From Gemmatimonadales bacterium (lineage in GTDB: Bacteria > Gemmatimonadota > Gemmatimonadetes > Gemmatimonadales > JACORV01), in assembly GCA_035502185.1 (NCBI GenBank), contig DATJUT010000046.1:1-37627 (forward strand): a stretch of 37,627 nucleotides of DNA, read 5' to 3'. The position numbers and the translations under genes were made by a program. A model generated the notes under the pieces. That model was not told the DNA's origin. It ran no database searches and saw nothing but the letters and a program-made list of their open reading frames with translations. The stretch's first letter is position 1, and each line of letters starts with the position of its first letter. Positions 7,984 to 18,011 of this stretch are shown one piece after another.

Positions 7984-9276
7984 GTGCTCGATCCCAGGCT
8001 GTTCCGAGACGCGGAGGCTTTCGCGGCCCTGCGCGCCCAGCTGGCGGCGCGCGGCGCGGGCCCGGAGCTGGACGCGCTGCTGGCGAAGCTGCGCGGGCTG
8101 GCGGAGCGCCGCCGCGTGGCGATCGGCGAGGCCGACGCGGTCAAGGCCGAGCTCAACGCCAAGAGCCGCGAGGTGGGGGAGCGGAAGAAGCGCGGCGAGG
8201 ACGCCGCGCCGCTGCTGGCGACGCTGGGCGAGCTGTCGGCCCGCGCCGACGCGGTGGCGGCCGGCGCGGCGGAGGCGGAGGCGGCGTTCGAGGCGGCGCT
8301 GGCCTTCGTGCCGAACGTCACCGCGGCCGACGTGCCGGCGGGCGACGCGAGCCACAACGTCGTGGTGCGGACGTGGGGCGAGCCGGTGGAGCCGCAGCCG
8401 TGGCACCGGCCGCACTGGGACATCGGCCAGGCGCTGGGGCTGTTCCAGCTGGAGCGCGGGGCGGCGCTGGCCGGCTCGGGGTTTCCGCTGCTCGTGGGCG
8501 CGGGCGCGCGGCTGGAGCGGGCGCTGGTGGCCTTCATGCTCGACCTGCACACCTTCGAGCACGGGTACACGGAGGTGGCGCCGCCGTTCGTGGTGAACCG
8601 CGCGTGCATGACGGGCACGGGGCAGCTGCCCAAGTACGAGGACGACATGTACCGCACGTCGGACGACCTGTTCCTGGTGCCGACGGCGGAGGTGCCGGTC
8701 ACCAACCTCCACCGCGGCGAGGTGCTGGCGGGCGAGGAGCTGCCCAAGAAGTACGTGGCCTACACGCCCTGCTTCCGCCGCGAGGCGGGCGCGCACGGCG
8801 CCGACACGCGGGGGCTGACGCGGGTGCACCAGTTCGACAAGGTGGAGCTGGTGCGCCTCGAGCGCGCCGAGGCGAGCGCCGCGGCGCACGAGGAGCTGAC
8901 CCGCCACGCGGAGACGGTGCTGCAGCGGCTCGGCCTGGCGTACCGCGTGGTCCTGATCGCGGCGGGGGACATGGGGTTCGCGAACCACCGCCAGTACGAT
9001 CTCGAGGTGTGGGCGCCGGGCGCCCGCAAGTGGCTGGAGGTCTCGAGCTGCAGCACCTACCGGGACTTCCAGGCGCGGCGCATGAACACCCGCTACCGGC
9101 CCGCGCGCGGCGCCAAGCCGGAGTTCGTGCACACCCTCAACGGCTCCGCGCTCGCGCTCCCGCGCACCGTGATCGCGCTGCTGGAGAGCGGCCAGCAGCC
9201 GGACGGCAGCGTGCGCCTGCCGCCCGCGCTGGCGCCCTCGCTCGGGGTGGACCGCCTTGAGGCCTCCGCGCGCTAG
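7984..9276 (+). CDS. serS: Seryl-tRNA synthetase
   Basis: A 430-residue class II synthetase charging tRNA-Ser (and tRNA-Sec where present). The N-terminal ~110 residues form the Ala/Arg/Glu-rich coiled-coil arm that grips the long variable arm of the tRNA. The catalytic core follows, with T-A-E-V-P near residue 238, motif 2 as C-F-R-R-E-A-G near 262 followed by T-R-G-L-x-R-x-H-Q-F, and motif 3 with L-N-G-S-A-L-A-L-P-R-T near 382. The length is normal. GTG at 7984 is chosen because GGAG lies five bases upstream and the arm then begins V-L-D-P-R, the usual SerS opening. The 3' end overlaps the histidine kinase start. Confidence 0.95.
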   Translation: MLDPRLFRDAEAFAALRAQLAARGAGPELDALLAKLRGLAERRRVAIGEADAVKAELNAKSREVGERKKRGEDAAPLLATLGELSARADAVAAGAAEAEAAFEAALAFVPNVTAADVPAGDASHNVVVRTWGEPVEPQPWHRPHWDIGQALGLFQLERGAALAGSGFPLLVGAGARLERALVAFMLDLHTFEHGYTEVAPPFVVNRACMTGTGQLPKYEDDMYRTSDDLFLVPTAEVPVTNLHRGEVLAGEELPKKYVAYTPCFRREAGAHGADTRGLTRVHQFDKVELVRLERAEASAAAHEELTRHAETVLQRLGLAYRVVLIAAGDMGFANHRQYDLEVWAPGARKWLEVSSCSTYRDFQARRMNTRYRPARGAKPEFVHTLNGSALALPRTVIALLESGQQPDGSVRLPPALAPSLGVDRLEASAR

Positions 9277-10438
9277 GGTGCGCCGGGCGAGGTGGCTGCG
9301 CCGCCCGGAGACGGTGTGGCTGCTGGCGGCGCTCGCCGGCGCGCTCACGCTGGTCTCCGCGTACCTCACGGCCGATCACTTGAGCGAGGACGCGCACCGC
9401 GCCTCCGAGCTGTACGCGCGCGTGTTCACGGGGCTGGGCGACTCCAGCGAATACGGGGCGACCGACGCGCTGTTCGGCCTCGCGACCCAGATCCGCCGGC
9501 AGGGCATTCCGCTGGTCGTCACCGATCAGCACGGCGTCCCGACCGACACCGCCAACCTCCCGGCGCCGATGGCGTTCGACTCCCCGGCGCTCCGAGCCTT
9601 CGTGGTCTCGCTCGACCGCGACAACCCGCCCCTGACCGAGATCAGCGGCCGCACCGTCCACGTGGGAGCGCTGCCGGTCCGGGCCCGCCTGCGGCTGATC
9701 TTCGTCCTGGAGCTGGCCACGGTCGCCGGGCTGGCGGGCGTCGCGGTGCTGGCGCACCGCGCCTCGGTGCGCGCCGCCCGCGACCGCGTGTGGGTCGCGA
9801 TGGCGCGGGAATCGGCGCACCAGCTCGGCACCCCGCTCACCTCGCTGGCCGGATGGATCGACCGGCTGCGCGACGGGGCCGACCGGCGCGACGAGATCGC
9901 CTGGCACCTGGCCGGCGACTACGAGCGCCTCGACCGGGTGGCCCGGCGGTTCGAGCGGATCGGCCAACCGCCGCGGCGCGACAACGTGGACGTCGCGGCC
10001 GTGGCCGACGCCGTGGGCTCCTACTTCCGGCCGCGGCTGCCGACGCTGGCGCACCGCATCGCGCTGGAGGTCCGCTCCGACGGCACGCCGGCGGGGGTTG
10101 AGGGCGACGCGCTGCTGCTCGAGTGGGCGCTCGAGGCGCTGGTCCGCAACGCGGTGGACGCGCTCAAGGGGCGCGGCGGCACCATCGAGGTCGCGGTCGC
10201 GAGCGAGCCCGACGGGGTGGTGGTGACCGTGACCGACGACGGCCCGGGCGTGGCTCGCGAGCTCCGGCACCGGCTGTTCACCGCGGGCGCGACCACCAAG
10301 GAGGGCGGCTGGGGGCTCGGGCTGGCCCTCGCCCGCCGGGTGGTCGAGGAGGGCCACGGCGGCCGGCTGGTGCTCGAGCCGTCCGAGGCCGGGGCGCGGT
10401 TCGCGCTGCACCTGCCGCGCGAGCTCCCCGCCGGATGA
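9257..10438 (+). CDS. Membrane sensor histidine kinase
   Basis: A 393-residue kinase. Two membrane helices (~18-38 and ~145-167) flank a ~105-residue extracytoplasmic sensor region of unknown fold. The H-box ARESAHQLGTPLTSL puts the phosphorylated His at 188. The ATPase part shows the N-box RNAVDAL (297-303), DDGPG (327-331) and GGWGLGL (350-356). The Q-L-G-T-P version of the H-box replaces the more common E-L-R-T-P. The start is TTG at 9257, inside serS, with GGGGTGG six bases upstream; GTG at 9278 is an alternative. The stop overlaps the helicase start as ATGA. No response regulator is adjacent on this strand; the CheY-like protein at 6516 and the receiver at 33433 are the only receivers visible here. 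Confidence 0.9.
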   Translation: MRPPRARVRRARWLRRPETVWLLAALAGALTLVSAYLTADHLSEDAHRASELYARVFTGLGDSSEYGATDALFGLATQIRRQGIPLVVTDQHGVPTDTANLPAPMAFDSPALRAFVVSLDRDNPPLTEISGRTVHVGALPVRARLRLIFVLELATVAGLAGVAVLAHRASVRAARDRVWVAMARESAHQLGTPLTSLAGWIDRLRDGADRRDEIAWHLAGDYERLDRVARRFERIGQPPRRDNVDVAAVADAVGSYFRPRLPTLAHRIALEVRSDGTPAGVEGDALLLEWALEALVRNAVDALKGRGGTIEVAVASEPDGVVVTVTDDGPGVARELRHRLFTAGATTKEGGWGLGLALARRVVEEGHGGRLVLEPSEAGARFALHLPRELPAG

Positions 10439-12756
10439 TCGGGGTCGCGCTCAACGAGCCGCAGCAGGAGGCGGTCGCCCACGTCGCCGGCCCGATGCTG
10501 GTGCTGGCGGGCGCCGGCTCGGGCAAGACCCGCGTCCTGACCGTGCGCCTGGCGCGCCTCATCGACGAGCACGGCGTCGACCCGCGCCACATCCTGGCCG
10601 TGACCTTCACCAACAAGGCGGCCGGGGAGATGAAGGCCCGGGTCGCGCAGCTCCTGGGCGCGGAGCCCGACGGCCTGTGGATCGGGACCTTCCACGCCAT
10701 CTGCGCGCGGCTGCTGCGGCGCGAGGCGCCTTCGCTCGGTTTCTCCCGCAGCTTCACGATCTACGACGAGGACGACGTGGAGGCGCTGGTCCGGCGCCTG
10801 GTGGACGACCTCGGCCTGCCGCCGCGGTTGTACGGCGGGCGCGTGGTGCGGCACGAGATCTCGCGCGCCAAGAACGCGATGGTGGGCCCGGAGGCCTACG
10901 CGCAGGAGGCTGCCGACCCCTACCACGCCAACGTCGCGAGGGTGTATGCCGCGATGGAGGCCGCGCTGCGGCGCGCCAACGCGATGGACTTCGACGACCT
11001 GCTGCTGCACCCGTTGACGCTGTTCGCCCAGCGGCCGGCCACGCTCGAGCACTACCGCGCGCGGTTCCGGTTCCTGCTCGTGGACGAGTACCAGGACACC
11101 AACCGCGCGCAGTACCTGTTCCTGAAGTCGCTGGCGGGCGAGGGCGGCAACCTGTTCGTGGTGGGGGACGACGATCAGTCCATCTACGGCTGGCGCGGCG
11201 CCGACCTCCGGAACATCCTCGAGTTCCAGCGCGACTTCCCGGGGGCGCGGCTGGTGCGGCTGGAGCAGAACTACCGCTCGACCAGTGCCATCCTCGAGGC
11301 GGCGAACAGCGTGATCGCGCCCAACCGCGGCCGGCTGGGCAAGACGCTGTTCACGCGCCGGGAGGGCGGGGAGCCGATCACGGTGGTGACCGCCGCCGAC
11401 GAGCGCGACGAGGCGGAGTGGCTGGTGCGCGAGTTCCAGGCGCGGGTGCGCCGCGGCGCGCACGCGTACGACGAGATGGCCGTGCTGCTGCGGACCAACG
11501 CGCAGACGCGCGCCTTCGAGGACGAGCTGCGGCGCTCGGCCGTGCCGTACCGGGTGGTGGGCGCAGTGAGCTTCTACGAGCGGCGCGAGGTGAAGGACCT
11601 GCTGGCGCACCTCAGGCTGGTGGCGAACGCGGACGACGACGCGGCCTTCCGGCGGGCGGTGGGGGCGCCGCGCCGCGGGATCGGCGAGCAGAGCCTCGAG
11701 GTGCTGTCCCGCCAGGCGGCGCAGTGGGGCTGGTCGCTGGCGCGCACGGCCGAGGCGGCCGGCCGCGTGGCGGAGCTGCGGCCGAAGGCGCGCGAGGGGC
11801 TGGAGCAGTTCGCGCGCGAGCTGGCGGCGGCCCGCCGCGAGCTGGCGGCGCTGCAGCCGGCGGAGGCGCTGCGCGCGATCGTCGCGCGCACGGGCTTCGA
11901 GCGCTATCTGCTCGAGGAGGACGAGACCGGGCCGGAGCGGGTGGAGAACGTGGCCGAGCTGGTGACGGCGGCCGCGGCCTGGTCGGAGGAGTACGGGGCG
12001 GAGCAGATGGCTGACGGCGAAGGGGGAAGGGCGGACGACCGGAACCGGTTGCCGGACGGCGAAGACGCCAAGGCGGCAGACCCCGCCGCCCCGGTGCCGG
12101 AAGGAGAGAGCGGCGAGAGCCCGATCCAGCGGTTCCTCGCGCAGACGGCGCTCACGGGCAACTCGGAGATCGAGCGCGGCGAGAACGGCGTCACGCTGAT
12201 GACGCTGCACGCGGCCAAGGGCCTCGAGTTCCCGGTCGTCGCCATCGCGGGACTGGAGGAGGGCCTGTTCCCGCTGTCGCGGGCCGACACGCCGGAGGCC
12301 CTGGAGGAGGAGCGCCGCCTCTGCTACGTGGGCGTCACGCGCGCCAAGGACAAGGTGTTCCTGACCTACGCCACCGCGCGGCGCCGGGGCGGGGAGCTGC
12401 GGGCGGGGTTCCCGTCGCGGTTCCTGGACGACGTACCGCCCGCGCTGGCGGAGCAGCGGGTGACGCGGCCGTCGTGGGGCCTGGCGCGGGAGCCGCGGCG
12501 GCGGCCGGCGCCCGCCGCCGGCCGGTCGCTGGCGCTGGTCGGTGCGGAGGAGCCCGACGCGGCGGAGGTCTCCGACGACGCGCCGGCGTACCGGACCGGC
12601 GAGCGGGTGCGGCACCGGCGGTTCGGCAGCGGGACGATCCGGCGGGTGGAGGGCCGGGGGCGCGATCTCAAGGTCGCGGTGGAGTTTGACGACGAGACCG
12701 TGGGGCTCAAGCAGCTGCTGGCGGCGTACGCCGGCCTCGAGCGGGACTGGGTGTAG
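10435..12756 (+). CDS. pcrA: PcrA/UvrD-family 3'-5' DNA helicase
   Basis: A 773-residue superfamily 1A helicase for repair and for clearing proteins from DNA. Motifs in order: Q-motif region L-N-E-P-Q-Q (7-12), Walker A GAGSGKT (26-32), TFTNKAA (~57), Walker B VDEYQDTN (~216), GDDDQSIYGWRGAD (~244), L-E-Q-N-Y-R-S-T (~276), TLHAAKGLEF (~586) and C-Y-V-G-V-T-R-A-K-D (~629). The last ~50 residues (G-E-R-V-R-H-R-R-F-G-S-G onwards) are the Tudor-like tail typical of PcrA, which contacts RNA polymerase. A ~38-residue acidic, Gly/Pro-rich insert (residues ~525-562) lies in the 2B/2A region. ATG overlaps the kinase stop; gatC follows after three bases. Confidence 0.93.
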   Translation: MIGVALNEPQQEAVAHVAGPMLVLAGAGSGKTRVLTVRLARLIDEHGVDPRHILAVTFTNKAAGEMKARVAQLLGAEPDGLWIGTFHAICARLLRREAPSLGFSRSFTIYDEDDVEALVRRLVDDLGLPPRLYGGRVVRHEISRAKNAMVGPEAYAQEAADPYHANVARVYAAMEAALRRANAMDFDDLLLHPLTLFAQRPATLEHYRARFRFLLVDEYQDTNRAQYLFLKSLAGEGGNLFVVGDDDQSIYGWRGADLRNILEFQRDFPGARLVRLEQNYRSTSAILEAANSVIAPNRGRLGKTLFTRREGGEPITVVTAADERDEAEWLVREFQARVRRGAHAYDEMAVLLRTNAQTRAFEDELRRSAVPYRVVGAVSFYERREVKDLLAHLRLVANADDDAAFRRAVGAPRRGIGEQSLEVLSRQAAQWGWSLARTAEAAGRVAELRPKAREGLEQFARELAAARRELAALQPAEALRAIVARTGFERYLLEEDETGPERVENVAELVTAAAAWSEEYGAEQMADGEGGRADDRNRLPDGEDAKAADPAAPVPEGESGESPIQRFLAQTALTGNSEIERGENGVTLMTLHAAKGLEFPVVAIAGLEEGLFPLSRADTPEALEEERRLCYVGVTRAKDKVFLTYATARRRGGELRAGFPSRFLDDVPPALAEQRVTRPSWGLAREPRRRPAPAAGRSLALVGAEEPDAAEVSDDAPAYRTGERVRHRRFGSGTIRRVEGRGRDLKVAVEFDDETVGLKQLLAAYAGLERDWV

Positions 12757-12759
12757 CCG

Positions 12760-13059
12760 ATGAGCGTGACCCGGAAGGACGTCGAGAAGATCGCGGCCCT
12801 GGCCGAGCTGGCGGTGGACGACCAGGCGGCGGCGGAGCTGGAGCGCCAGCTCACCCGCATCGTGGACTACTTCGCGCAGCTGGGCGAGGTGACCGACGAC
12901 GCGGCGGCGGGCGACGCCCGTGCGGCGCGCCTGCGGCGCGACGAGATCGGCCCTGATTCGCTGACCCGCGCGCCGAAGGACATCGCCCCCGCCTTCCACG
13001 GCGGGCTGTTCACGGTGCCGCGGCTGGGCGAGCTGGACCGCGGAGACGACGTGCCGTGA
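12760..13059 (+). CDS. gatC: Asp-tRNA(Asn)/Glu-tRNA(Gln) amidotransferase subunit C
   Basis: A 99-residue protein that wraps around GatA and GatB and stabilises the amidotransferase. It begins with the family pattern V-T-R-K-D-V-E-K-I-A-A-L-A-E-L, has the helix L-E-R-Q-L-T-R-I-V-D-Y-F, and ends with the P-x-x-x-x-G-L-F-T-V-P-R-L tail that threads between the partners. Length and order (C-A-B) are normal. The TGA overlaps the GTG start of gatA. Confidence 0.93.
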   Translation: MSVTRKDVEKIAALAELAVDDQAAAELERQLTRIVDYFAQLGEVTDDAAAGDARAARLRRDEIGPDSLTRAPKDIAPAFHGGLFTVPRLGELDRGDDVP

Positions 13060-14449
13060 GCGATTTCCGGAAGGCGGCGCGGGACGCGGCCGCCCGCATC
13101 GCGGCCTGCGAGGCGAAGGGCGCGCACGCCTTCCTCGCCTGGTCCGAGGCGGCGCTGCTCGAGCAGGCGGACGCGCTCGCGGCCTCGCCCGCGGCGGCGG
13201 GCGGCGCGCTGGCGGGCGAGGCAGTCGCGGTCAAGGACGTGATCGCCGACGCGACGTTCCCCACCACCTGCGGCTCGAAGATTCTCGAGGGGTGGCGCTC
13301 GCCGTACGAGGCCACCGCGGTGCGGCGGTTGCGAGAGGCGGGCGCCATGGTGGCGGGCAAGACCGTGTGCGACGAGTTCGCCATGGGCTCCTCGACCGAG
13401 TGGTCGGCCTACGGACCGGCGCGCAACCCGAGCGACCCGTCGCGGGTGCCGGGCGGATCGTCGGGGGGCTCCGCCGCGGCCGTCGCGGCCGGTGCGGTCG
13501 CGATGGCCCTGGGATCGGAGACCGGCGGCTCGGTGCGGCAGCCGGCGGCGTTCTGCGGCGTGGTGGGGATCAAGCCCACCTACGGCCGGGTGAGCCGCTA
13601 CGGGCTGGTGGCCTTCGGCAGCTCGCTCGACCAGATCGGGACGCTGGGGAGGGACGTGGCGAGCGCGGCGCGGCTGCTGGCGGCGGTGAGCGGCCGCGAC
13701 GACCGCGACGCGACGACGCTGGACCGCGTTCCCCTCGGCGAGCCCGGGCCGGCGGCCGGCTCGCTGGCGGGCACGGTCATCGGCGTGCCCCGCGAGTACT
13801 TCCCGAAGGGGCTGCACGCGGGCGTCGCGGCCGCGACGCGCCGGGCCCTCGAGCGGCTGAAGGAGCTGGGGGCCGAGACCCGCGAAGTGTCGCTGCCGCA
13901 CACGAAGTACGCGGTGCCCACCTACTACATCGTGGCCCCTGCCGAGGCGTCGAGCAACCTGGCGCGCTACGACGGAGTGCGCTACGGGCTGCGGGCGGGC
14001 GGGGCGGCCGACGTGCGGGCGATGTACCGCGCCACGCGCGGCCGCGGCTTCGGGCCGGAGGTGCGGCGCCGCATCCTGCTCGGCACCTACGTGCTGAGCG
14101 CCGGCTACTACGACGCGTACTACGGCAAGGCGCAGCGGGTGCGCGAGGCGATCCGGGCCGACTTCGCGCGCGTGTTCGCATCCGGCGTCCACGCGCTGTT
14201 CACGCCCACGACGCCCACGCCGGCGTTCAAGTTCGGCGAGAACCTCGCCGACCCGCTCGCGATGTACCTCTCCGACGTGTTCGTGTGCACGGCGAACCTG
14301 GCGTGGGTGCCGGCCCTGTCGCTGCCGATCGGCCGCGACGAGGGGCTGCCGGTCGGCGGCCAGCTCGTCGGGCCGATGGAGGGGGAGAGCACGATCGTGC
14401 GCATCGCGCAGGCGCTGGAACGCGCGGTGGACGCGACGGCGGAGGTCCG

Positions 14450-14453
<4 letters not shown>
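13056..14453 (+). CDS. gatA: Asp-tRNA(Asn)/Glu-tRNA(Gln) amidotransferase subunit A
   Basis: A 465-residue amidase-signature enzyme that releases ammonia from glutamine for the GatB site. The catalytic triad is visible: Lys60 (A-V-K-D), cis-Ser135 in GGSSGG and the nucleophile Ser159 in GSETGGSVRQP, with the same spacing as in characterised GatA. Y-G-R-V-S-R-Y-G-L near 178 is also typical. GTG at 13056 overlaps the gatC stop. The stop overlaps the gatB GTG. The complex suggests that the organism makes Asn-tRNA or Gln-tRNA (or both) by transamidation. Confidence 0.95.
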
Positions 14454-15880
<1,427 letters not shown>

Positions 15881-15900
15881 CCGGGCGACGCGGGCAGGAA

Positions 15901-15926
15901 GACGGGGCGCCTCGCGGCGCCCCGTC
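15901..15926 (+). terminator. Hairpin terminator after gatB
   Basis: A perfect 11-bp stem (GACGGGGCGCC, 15901-15911, with its complement at 15916-15926) closes a TCGC loop 20 bases after the gatB stop. The following bases TGCGTTC give only a weak U-tract, as is common in such GC-rich genomes. Confidence 0.65.
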
Positions 15927-16077
15927 TGCGTTCAACCGAGCATCGCACCGAGCGGCGCGCTCACAATCCCAACGGAATCATTCATCATTCGTCCAGAGAC
16001 TTGCACGCCGGCATCTGGCTGCGTGCGGCCGTGCGGCCTACTGTTGGGCAGCGGGAGTGAAGCTGGAGGAGGGAACC

Positions 16078-16461
16078 ATGTTCAGCAGACTGCCGCTCGT
16101 CGTCGCGATGCTGCTCGTGGCAGGCTCGGCCTGCGCGCACCGGACCGGGGCAGGTTCGGCTGCCGCGACGCCGCAGCCGGCCGACAGCGTCATCGTGAAC
16201 ATCACCAACACCTATCTACAGACGGCGGTGATCTTCGTCCGCGCCGGCACCCATTCGTACCGGATGGGCACGGTCGATCCGGGCTCGACCGGTCGTTTCG
16301 TGCTGCGCTTCCCCTGGATCTTCGGGCGCGGGGCGGAATTCGTCGCTGAGGGGCTGACAGTGACGATCCAGTCCGGATTCCTGTCGCTCAACCCGGGGGA
16401 CGTCGTGGACTGGGCAATCGCGGGGAACCTGCTTCATACCCGGCCGGAGCTGCAGCCGTAG
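16078..16461 (+). CDS. Small secreted or lipoprotein-like protein, function unknown
   Basis: A 127-residue protein. The first ~22 residues are a signal peptide (M-F-S-R, core L-V-V-A-M-L-L-V-A-G, then S-A-C-A-H). Cleavage could be before Cys21 (lipoprotein) or after A-C-A (signal peptidase I); the lipobox is imperfect. A Thr/Ala-rich spacer leads to a compact beta-rich domain: V-I-V-N-I-T-N, V-I-F-V-R-A-G, S-T-G-R-F-V-L-R. No family is recognised. The ATG at 16078 has a strong GGAGGAGGG site, so I prefer it to an in-frame start at 16057. It stands alone between the gatB terminator and a convergent gene. Confidence 0.72.
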   Translation: MFSRLPLVVAMLLVAGSACAHRTGAGSAAATPQPADSVIVNITNTYLQTAVIFVRAGTHSYRMGTVDPGSTGRFVLRFPWIFGRGAEFVAEGLTVTIQSGFLSLNPGDVVDWAIAGNLLHTRPELQP

Positions 16462-16479
16462 GCGGCCGCGCTCCGCAAC

Positions 16480-17409
16480 CTACGCCGCGCCCGCCTGCCG
16501 CCACGGCGGCACCACGTCGTAGCGCTCCCAGTAGCCCAGGTTGGTCGGCCGGAGGCCGAAGTGCGCCTCCGCGACCTCCGCCACGCGGTCGGCGTCCTTG
16601 CGTCCGCCGTTGGAGAGCGCCAGGCGCCGCAGCCGCTTCGCCTCGGCGAGCGCGCGGCTCCCCGAGGGCTCGAAGCGCCGCGCCTGCGCCTCGGGCCCGG
16701 CGTTGAACAGGTCCATCACGTAGTTGAACGAGGCGCCCACGTGCCGCTCCACGTCGCGGTCCGTGAGGTCCCAGCGGCTCGCGTCGGCCGCGAGCTGCAC
16801 CACCCGGCGCCAGTTGGCCCAATCGGTGAGCTGCACCATCCCGCGGAACAGCCGGCGGTTCGTGCCCACGCTGAAGATCGTCGGGGAGATGATGCGGTCG
16901 AGGTGCTCGTCGGCGTCGGCGTGGTCGCGCGCGATGATCTCGTGCGCGGTGCGCGCGTACGCGTCGCCGACGTGCATGTCGAAGCGCCCCTCCCAGTACG
17001 AGTGCCCCAGCGCCCGCGTGGACGAGGTGAGCACCAGCTGGCGCGGCACGAAGAAGTTGTGCGCGACGACGTCGGCCGCGAGGTGCGCGAGGTAGCCGAA
17101 GCCGAACGCCCGGAGCGGCGCACGGCCGGCCAGCTCCACGATCTCCAGGCCTACGTGCCAGGCATGGCTGTGCCGGCCGACCGGCGCGTACTTCTTGGCG
17201 AACGAGGTGTCGGCCGCGATGGAGCCGTAGAGGAAGTCGAGCGGGTGGCTCTGCAGCAGCTCGGCCAGGTAGCCCGGGAGGAACTGCAGGTTCGCCAGGA
17301 CCGACTGCCCGATGAAGACGTGCGTGCCCGGGGACCAGGCCCACGCGTCGTGCGGCACGAGCGCGAGGAGGAGCACCGCCACGACCAGGCACGCCGCGAG
17401 GCGCCGCAC
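16480..17409 (-). CDS. Secreted zinc-dependent phospholipase C-like protein
   Basis: A 309-residue protein of the zinc-dependent phospholipase C/S1-P1-like fold. The signal peptide (1-24) ends A-W-A, so the mature chain begins W-S-P-G-T-H. In this family the N-terminal Trp itself ligates zinc and the following His is a second ligand, which fits exactly. Further ligands are likely in F-L-Y-G-S-I-A-A-D (~63), a His-rich H-S-H-A-W-H (~80), and G-Y-L-A-H-L-A-A-D-V-V-A-H (~105-117). GTG at 17409 lies seven bases after the upstream stop. The likely role is hydrolysis of phospholipid or another phosphoester outside the cytoplasm; the substrate is not shown. It is co-oriented with the coiled-coil membrane gene at 17848. 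Confidence 0.8.
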   Translation of the reverse strand: MRRLAACLVVAVLLLALVPHDAWAWSPGTHVFIGQSVLANLQFLPGYLAELLQSHPLDFLYGSIAADTSFAKKYAPVGRHSHAWHVGLEIVELAGRAPLRAFGFGYLAHLAADVVAHNFFVPRQLVLTSSTRALGHSYWEGRFDMHVGDAYARTAHEIIARDHADADEHLDRIISPTIFSVGTNRRLFRGMVQLTDWANWRRVVQLAADASRWDLTDRDVERHVGASFNYVMDLFNAGPEAQARRFEPSGSRALAEAKRLRRLALSNGGRKDADRVAEVAEAHFGLRPTNLGYWERYDVVPPWRQAGAA

Positions 17410-17416
17410 GCCCGTC

Positions 17417-17848
17417 TCAGCCCTCCCGCTCGGCGGGACGGCGGCGGCGCACCGCGCGGCGCGCGGCGCCGAGGACCGCGCCGGAGCGGCGGACCGTTCT
17501 GAGCAGCGAGGCCGCGCTCAGCGCCGTCTCCTCGACCTCGTCCTGCAGCACGTCGGCCAGGGAGTCCAGGTCCTCGAGCCGGGTCTGCACCGCGTCCAGG
17601 GCGCCCTTGAGCCGGGCGCGCGTGTCGCTCGAGAGGTCGACGTAGCCCTCGACCTCGGCCTTGAGGCGGTCCGCCACCGCGCGCGCGTCGGCGGCGAGCG
17701 TGGCGAGCTGGCCGGTGAGCACGCGGGTGCGCGAGCGCAGGCCGAGGCCGATCGCGAGCGCCACACCACCCATGACCAGCAGGCAGGCGGCCATCACGGC
17801 CAGCGCGATGGCGATCGTCGGGGCGACCCAGGCGGGAATGGCGGTCAT
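17417..17848 (-). CDS. Membrane-anchored coiled-coil protein (DUF948-like)
   Basis: A 143-residue protein with one N-terminal membrane helix (~8-36) followed by a long helical segment. In this segment L/V/A heptads alternate with acidic and basic residues (R-A-V-A-D-R-L-K-A-E-V-E, T-R-L-E-D-L-D-S-L-A-D-V-L), ending in an Arg-rich tail (R-R-A-V-R-R-R-R). The layout matches DUF948/YtxG-like membrane proteins linked to stress or envelope functions, but the assignment rests on architecture only. The ATG at 17848 is about three bases from the predicted transcription start. It precedes the phospholipase C-like gene with a seven-base gap, so they are likely one transcript. Confidence 0.65.
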   Translation of the reverse strand: MTAIPAWVAPTIAIALAVMAACLLVMGGVALAIGLGLRSRTRVLTGQLATLAADARAVADRLKAEVEGYVDLSSDTRARLKGALDAVQTRLEDLDSLADVLQDEVEETALSAASLLRTVRRSGAVLGAARRAVRRRRPAEREG

Positions 17849-17857
17849 CGCGGCTGC

Positions 17858-17886
17858 AACATCGACCCGCGCGCCGGAGGTGTCAA
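17858..17886 (-). promoter_or_regulatory. Promoter of the coiled-coil/phospholipase pair
   Basis: On the minus strand TTGACA (17881-17886), 17-base spacer, then GATGTT (17858-17863). The -10 matches only three of six consensus bases, but the -35 is perfect. Transcription would begin near 17851, a few bases from the ATG at 17848. Confidence 0.45.
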
Positions 17887-17972
17887 GCAATCGCGCTCGT
17901 TGTCCGCCGACCGTGAACGGAGCGGCCGTCGCGCCGCCCGCTCGATCTCCCCCGGCTGCGAGAGCCTTCGCC

Positions 17973-18002
17973 TTGACGCTGCGTGAACGCGATCTGCATT
18001 GT
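17973..18002 (+). promoter_or_regulatory. Possible promoter of murA
   Basis: TTGACG (17973-17978) and CATTGT (17997-18002), 18 bases apart. The -10 is poor but preceded by TG. It would start transcription only a few bases before the murA ATG at 18012, which conflicts with use of the GGAG at 18004-18007 as a ribosome site. Confidence 0.3.
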
Positions 18003-18011
18003 TGGAGCGCC

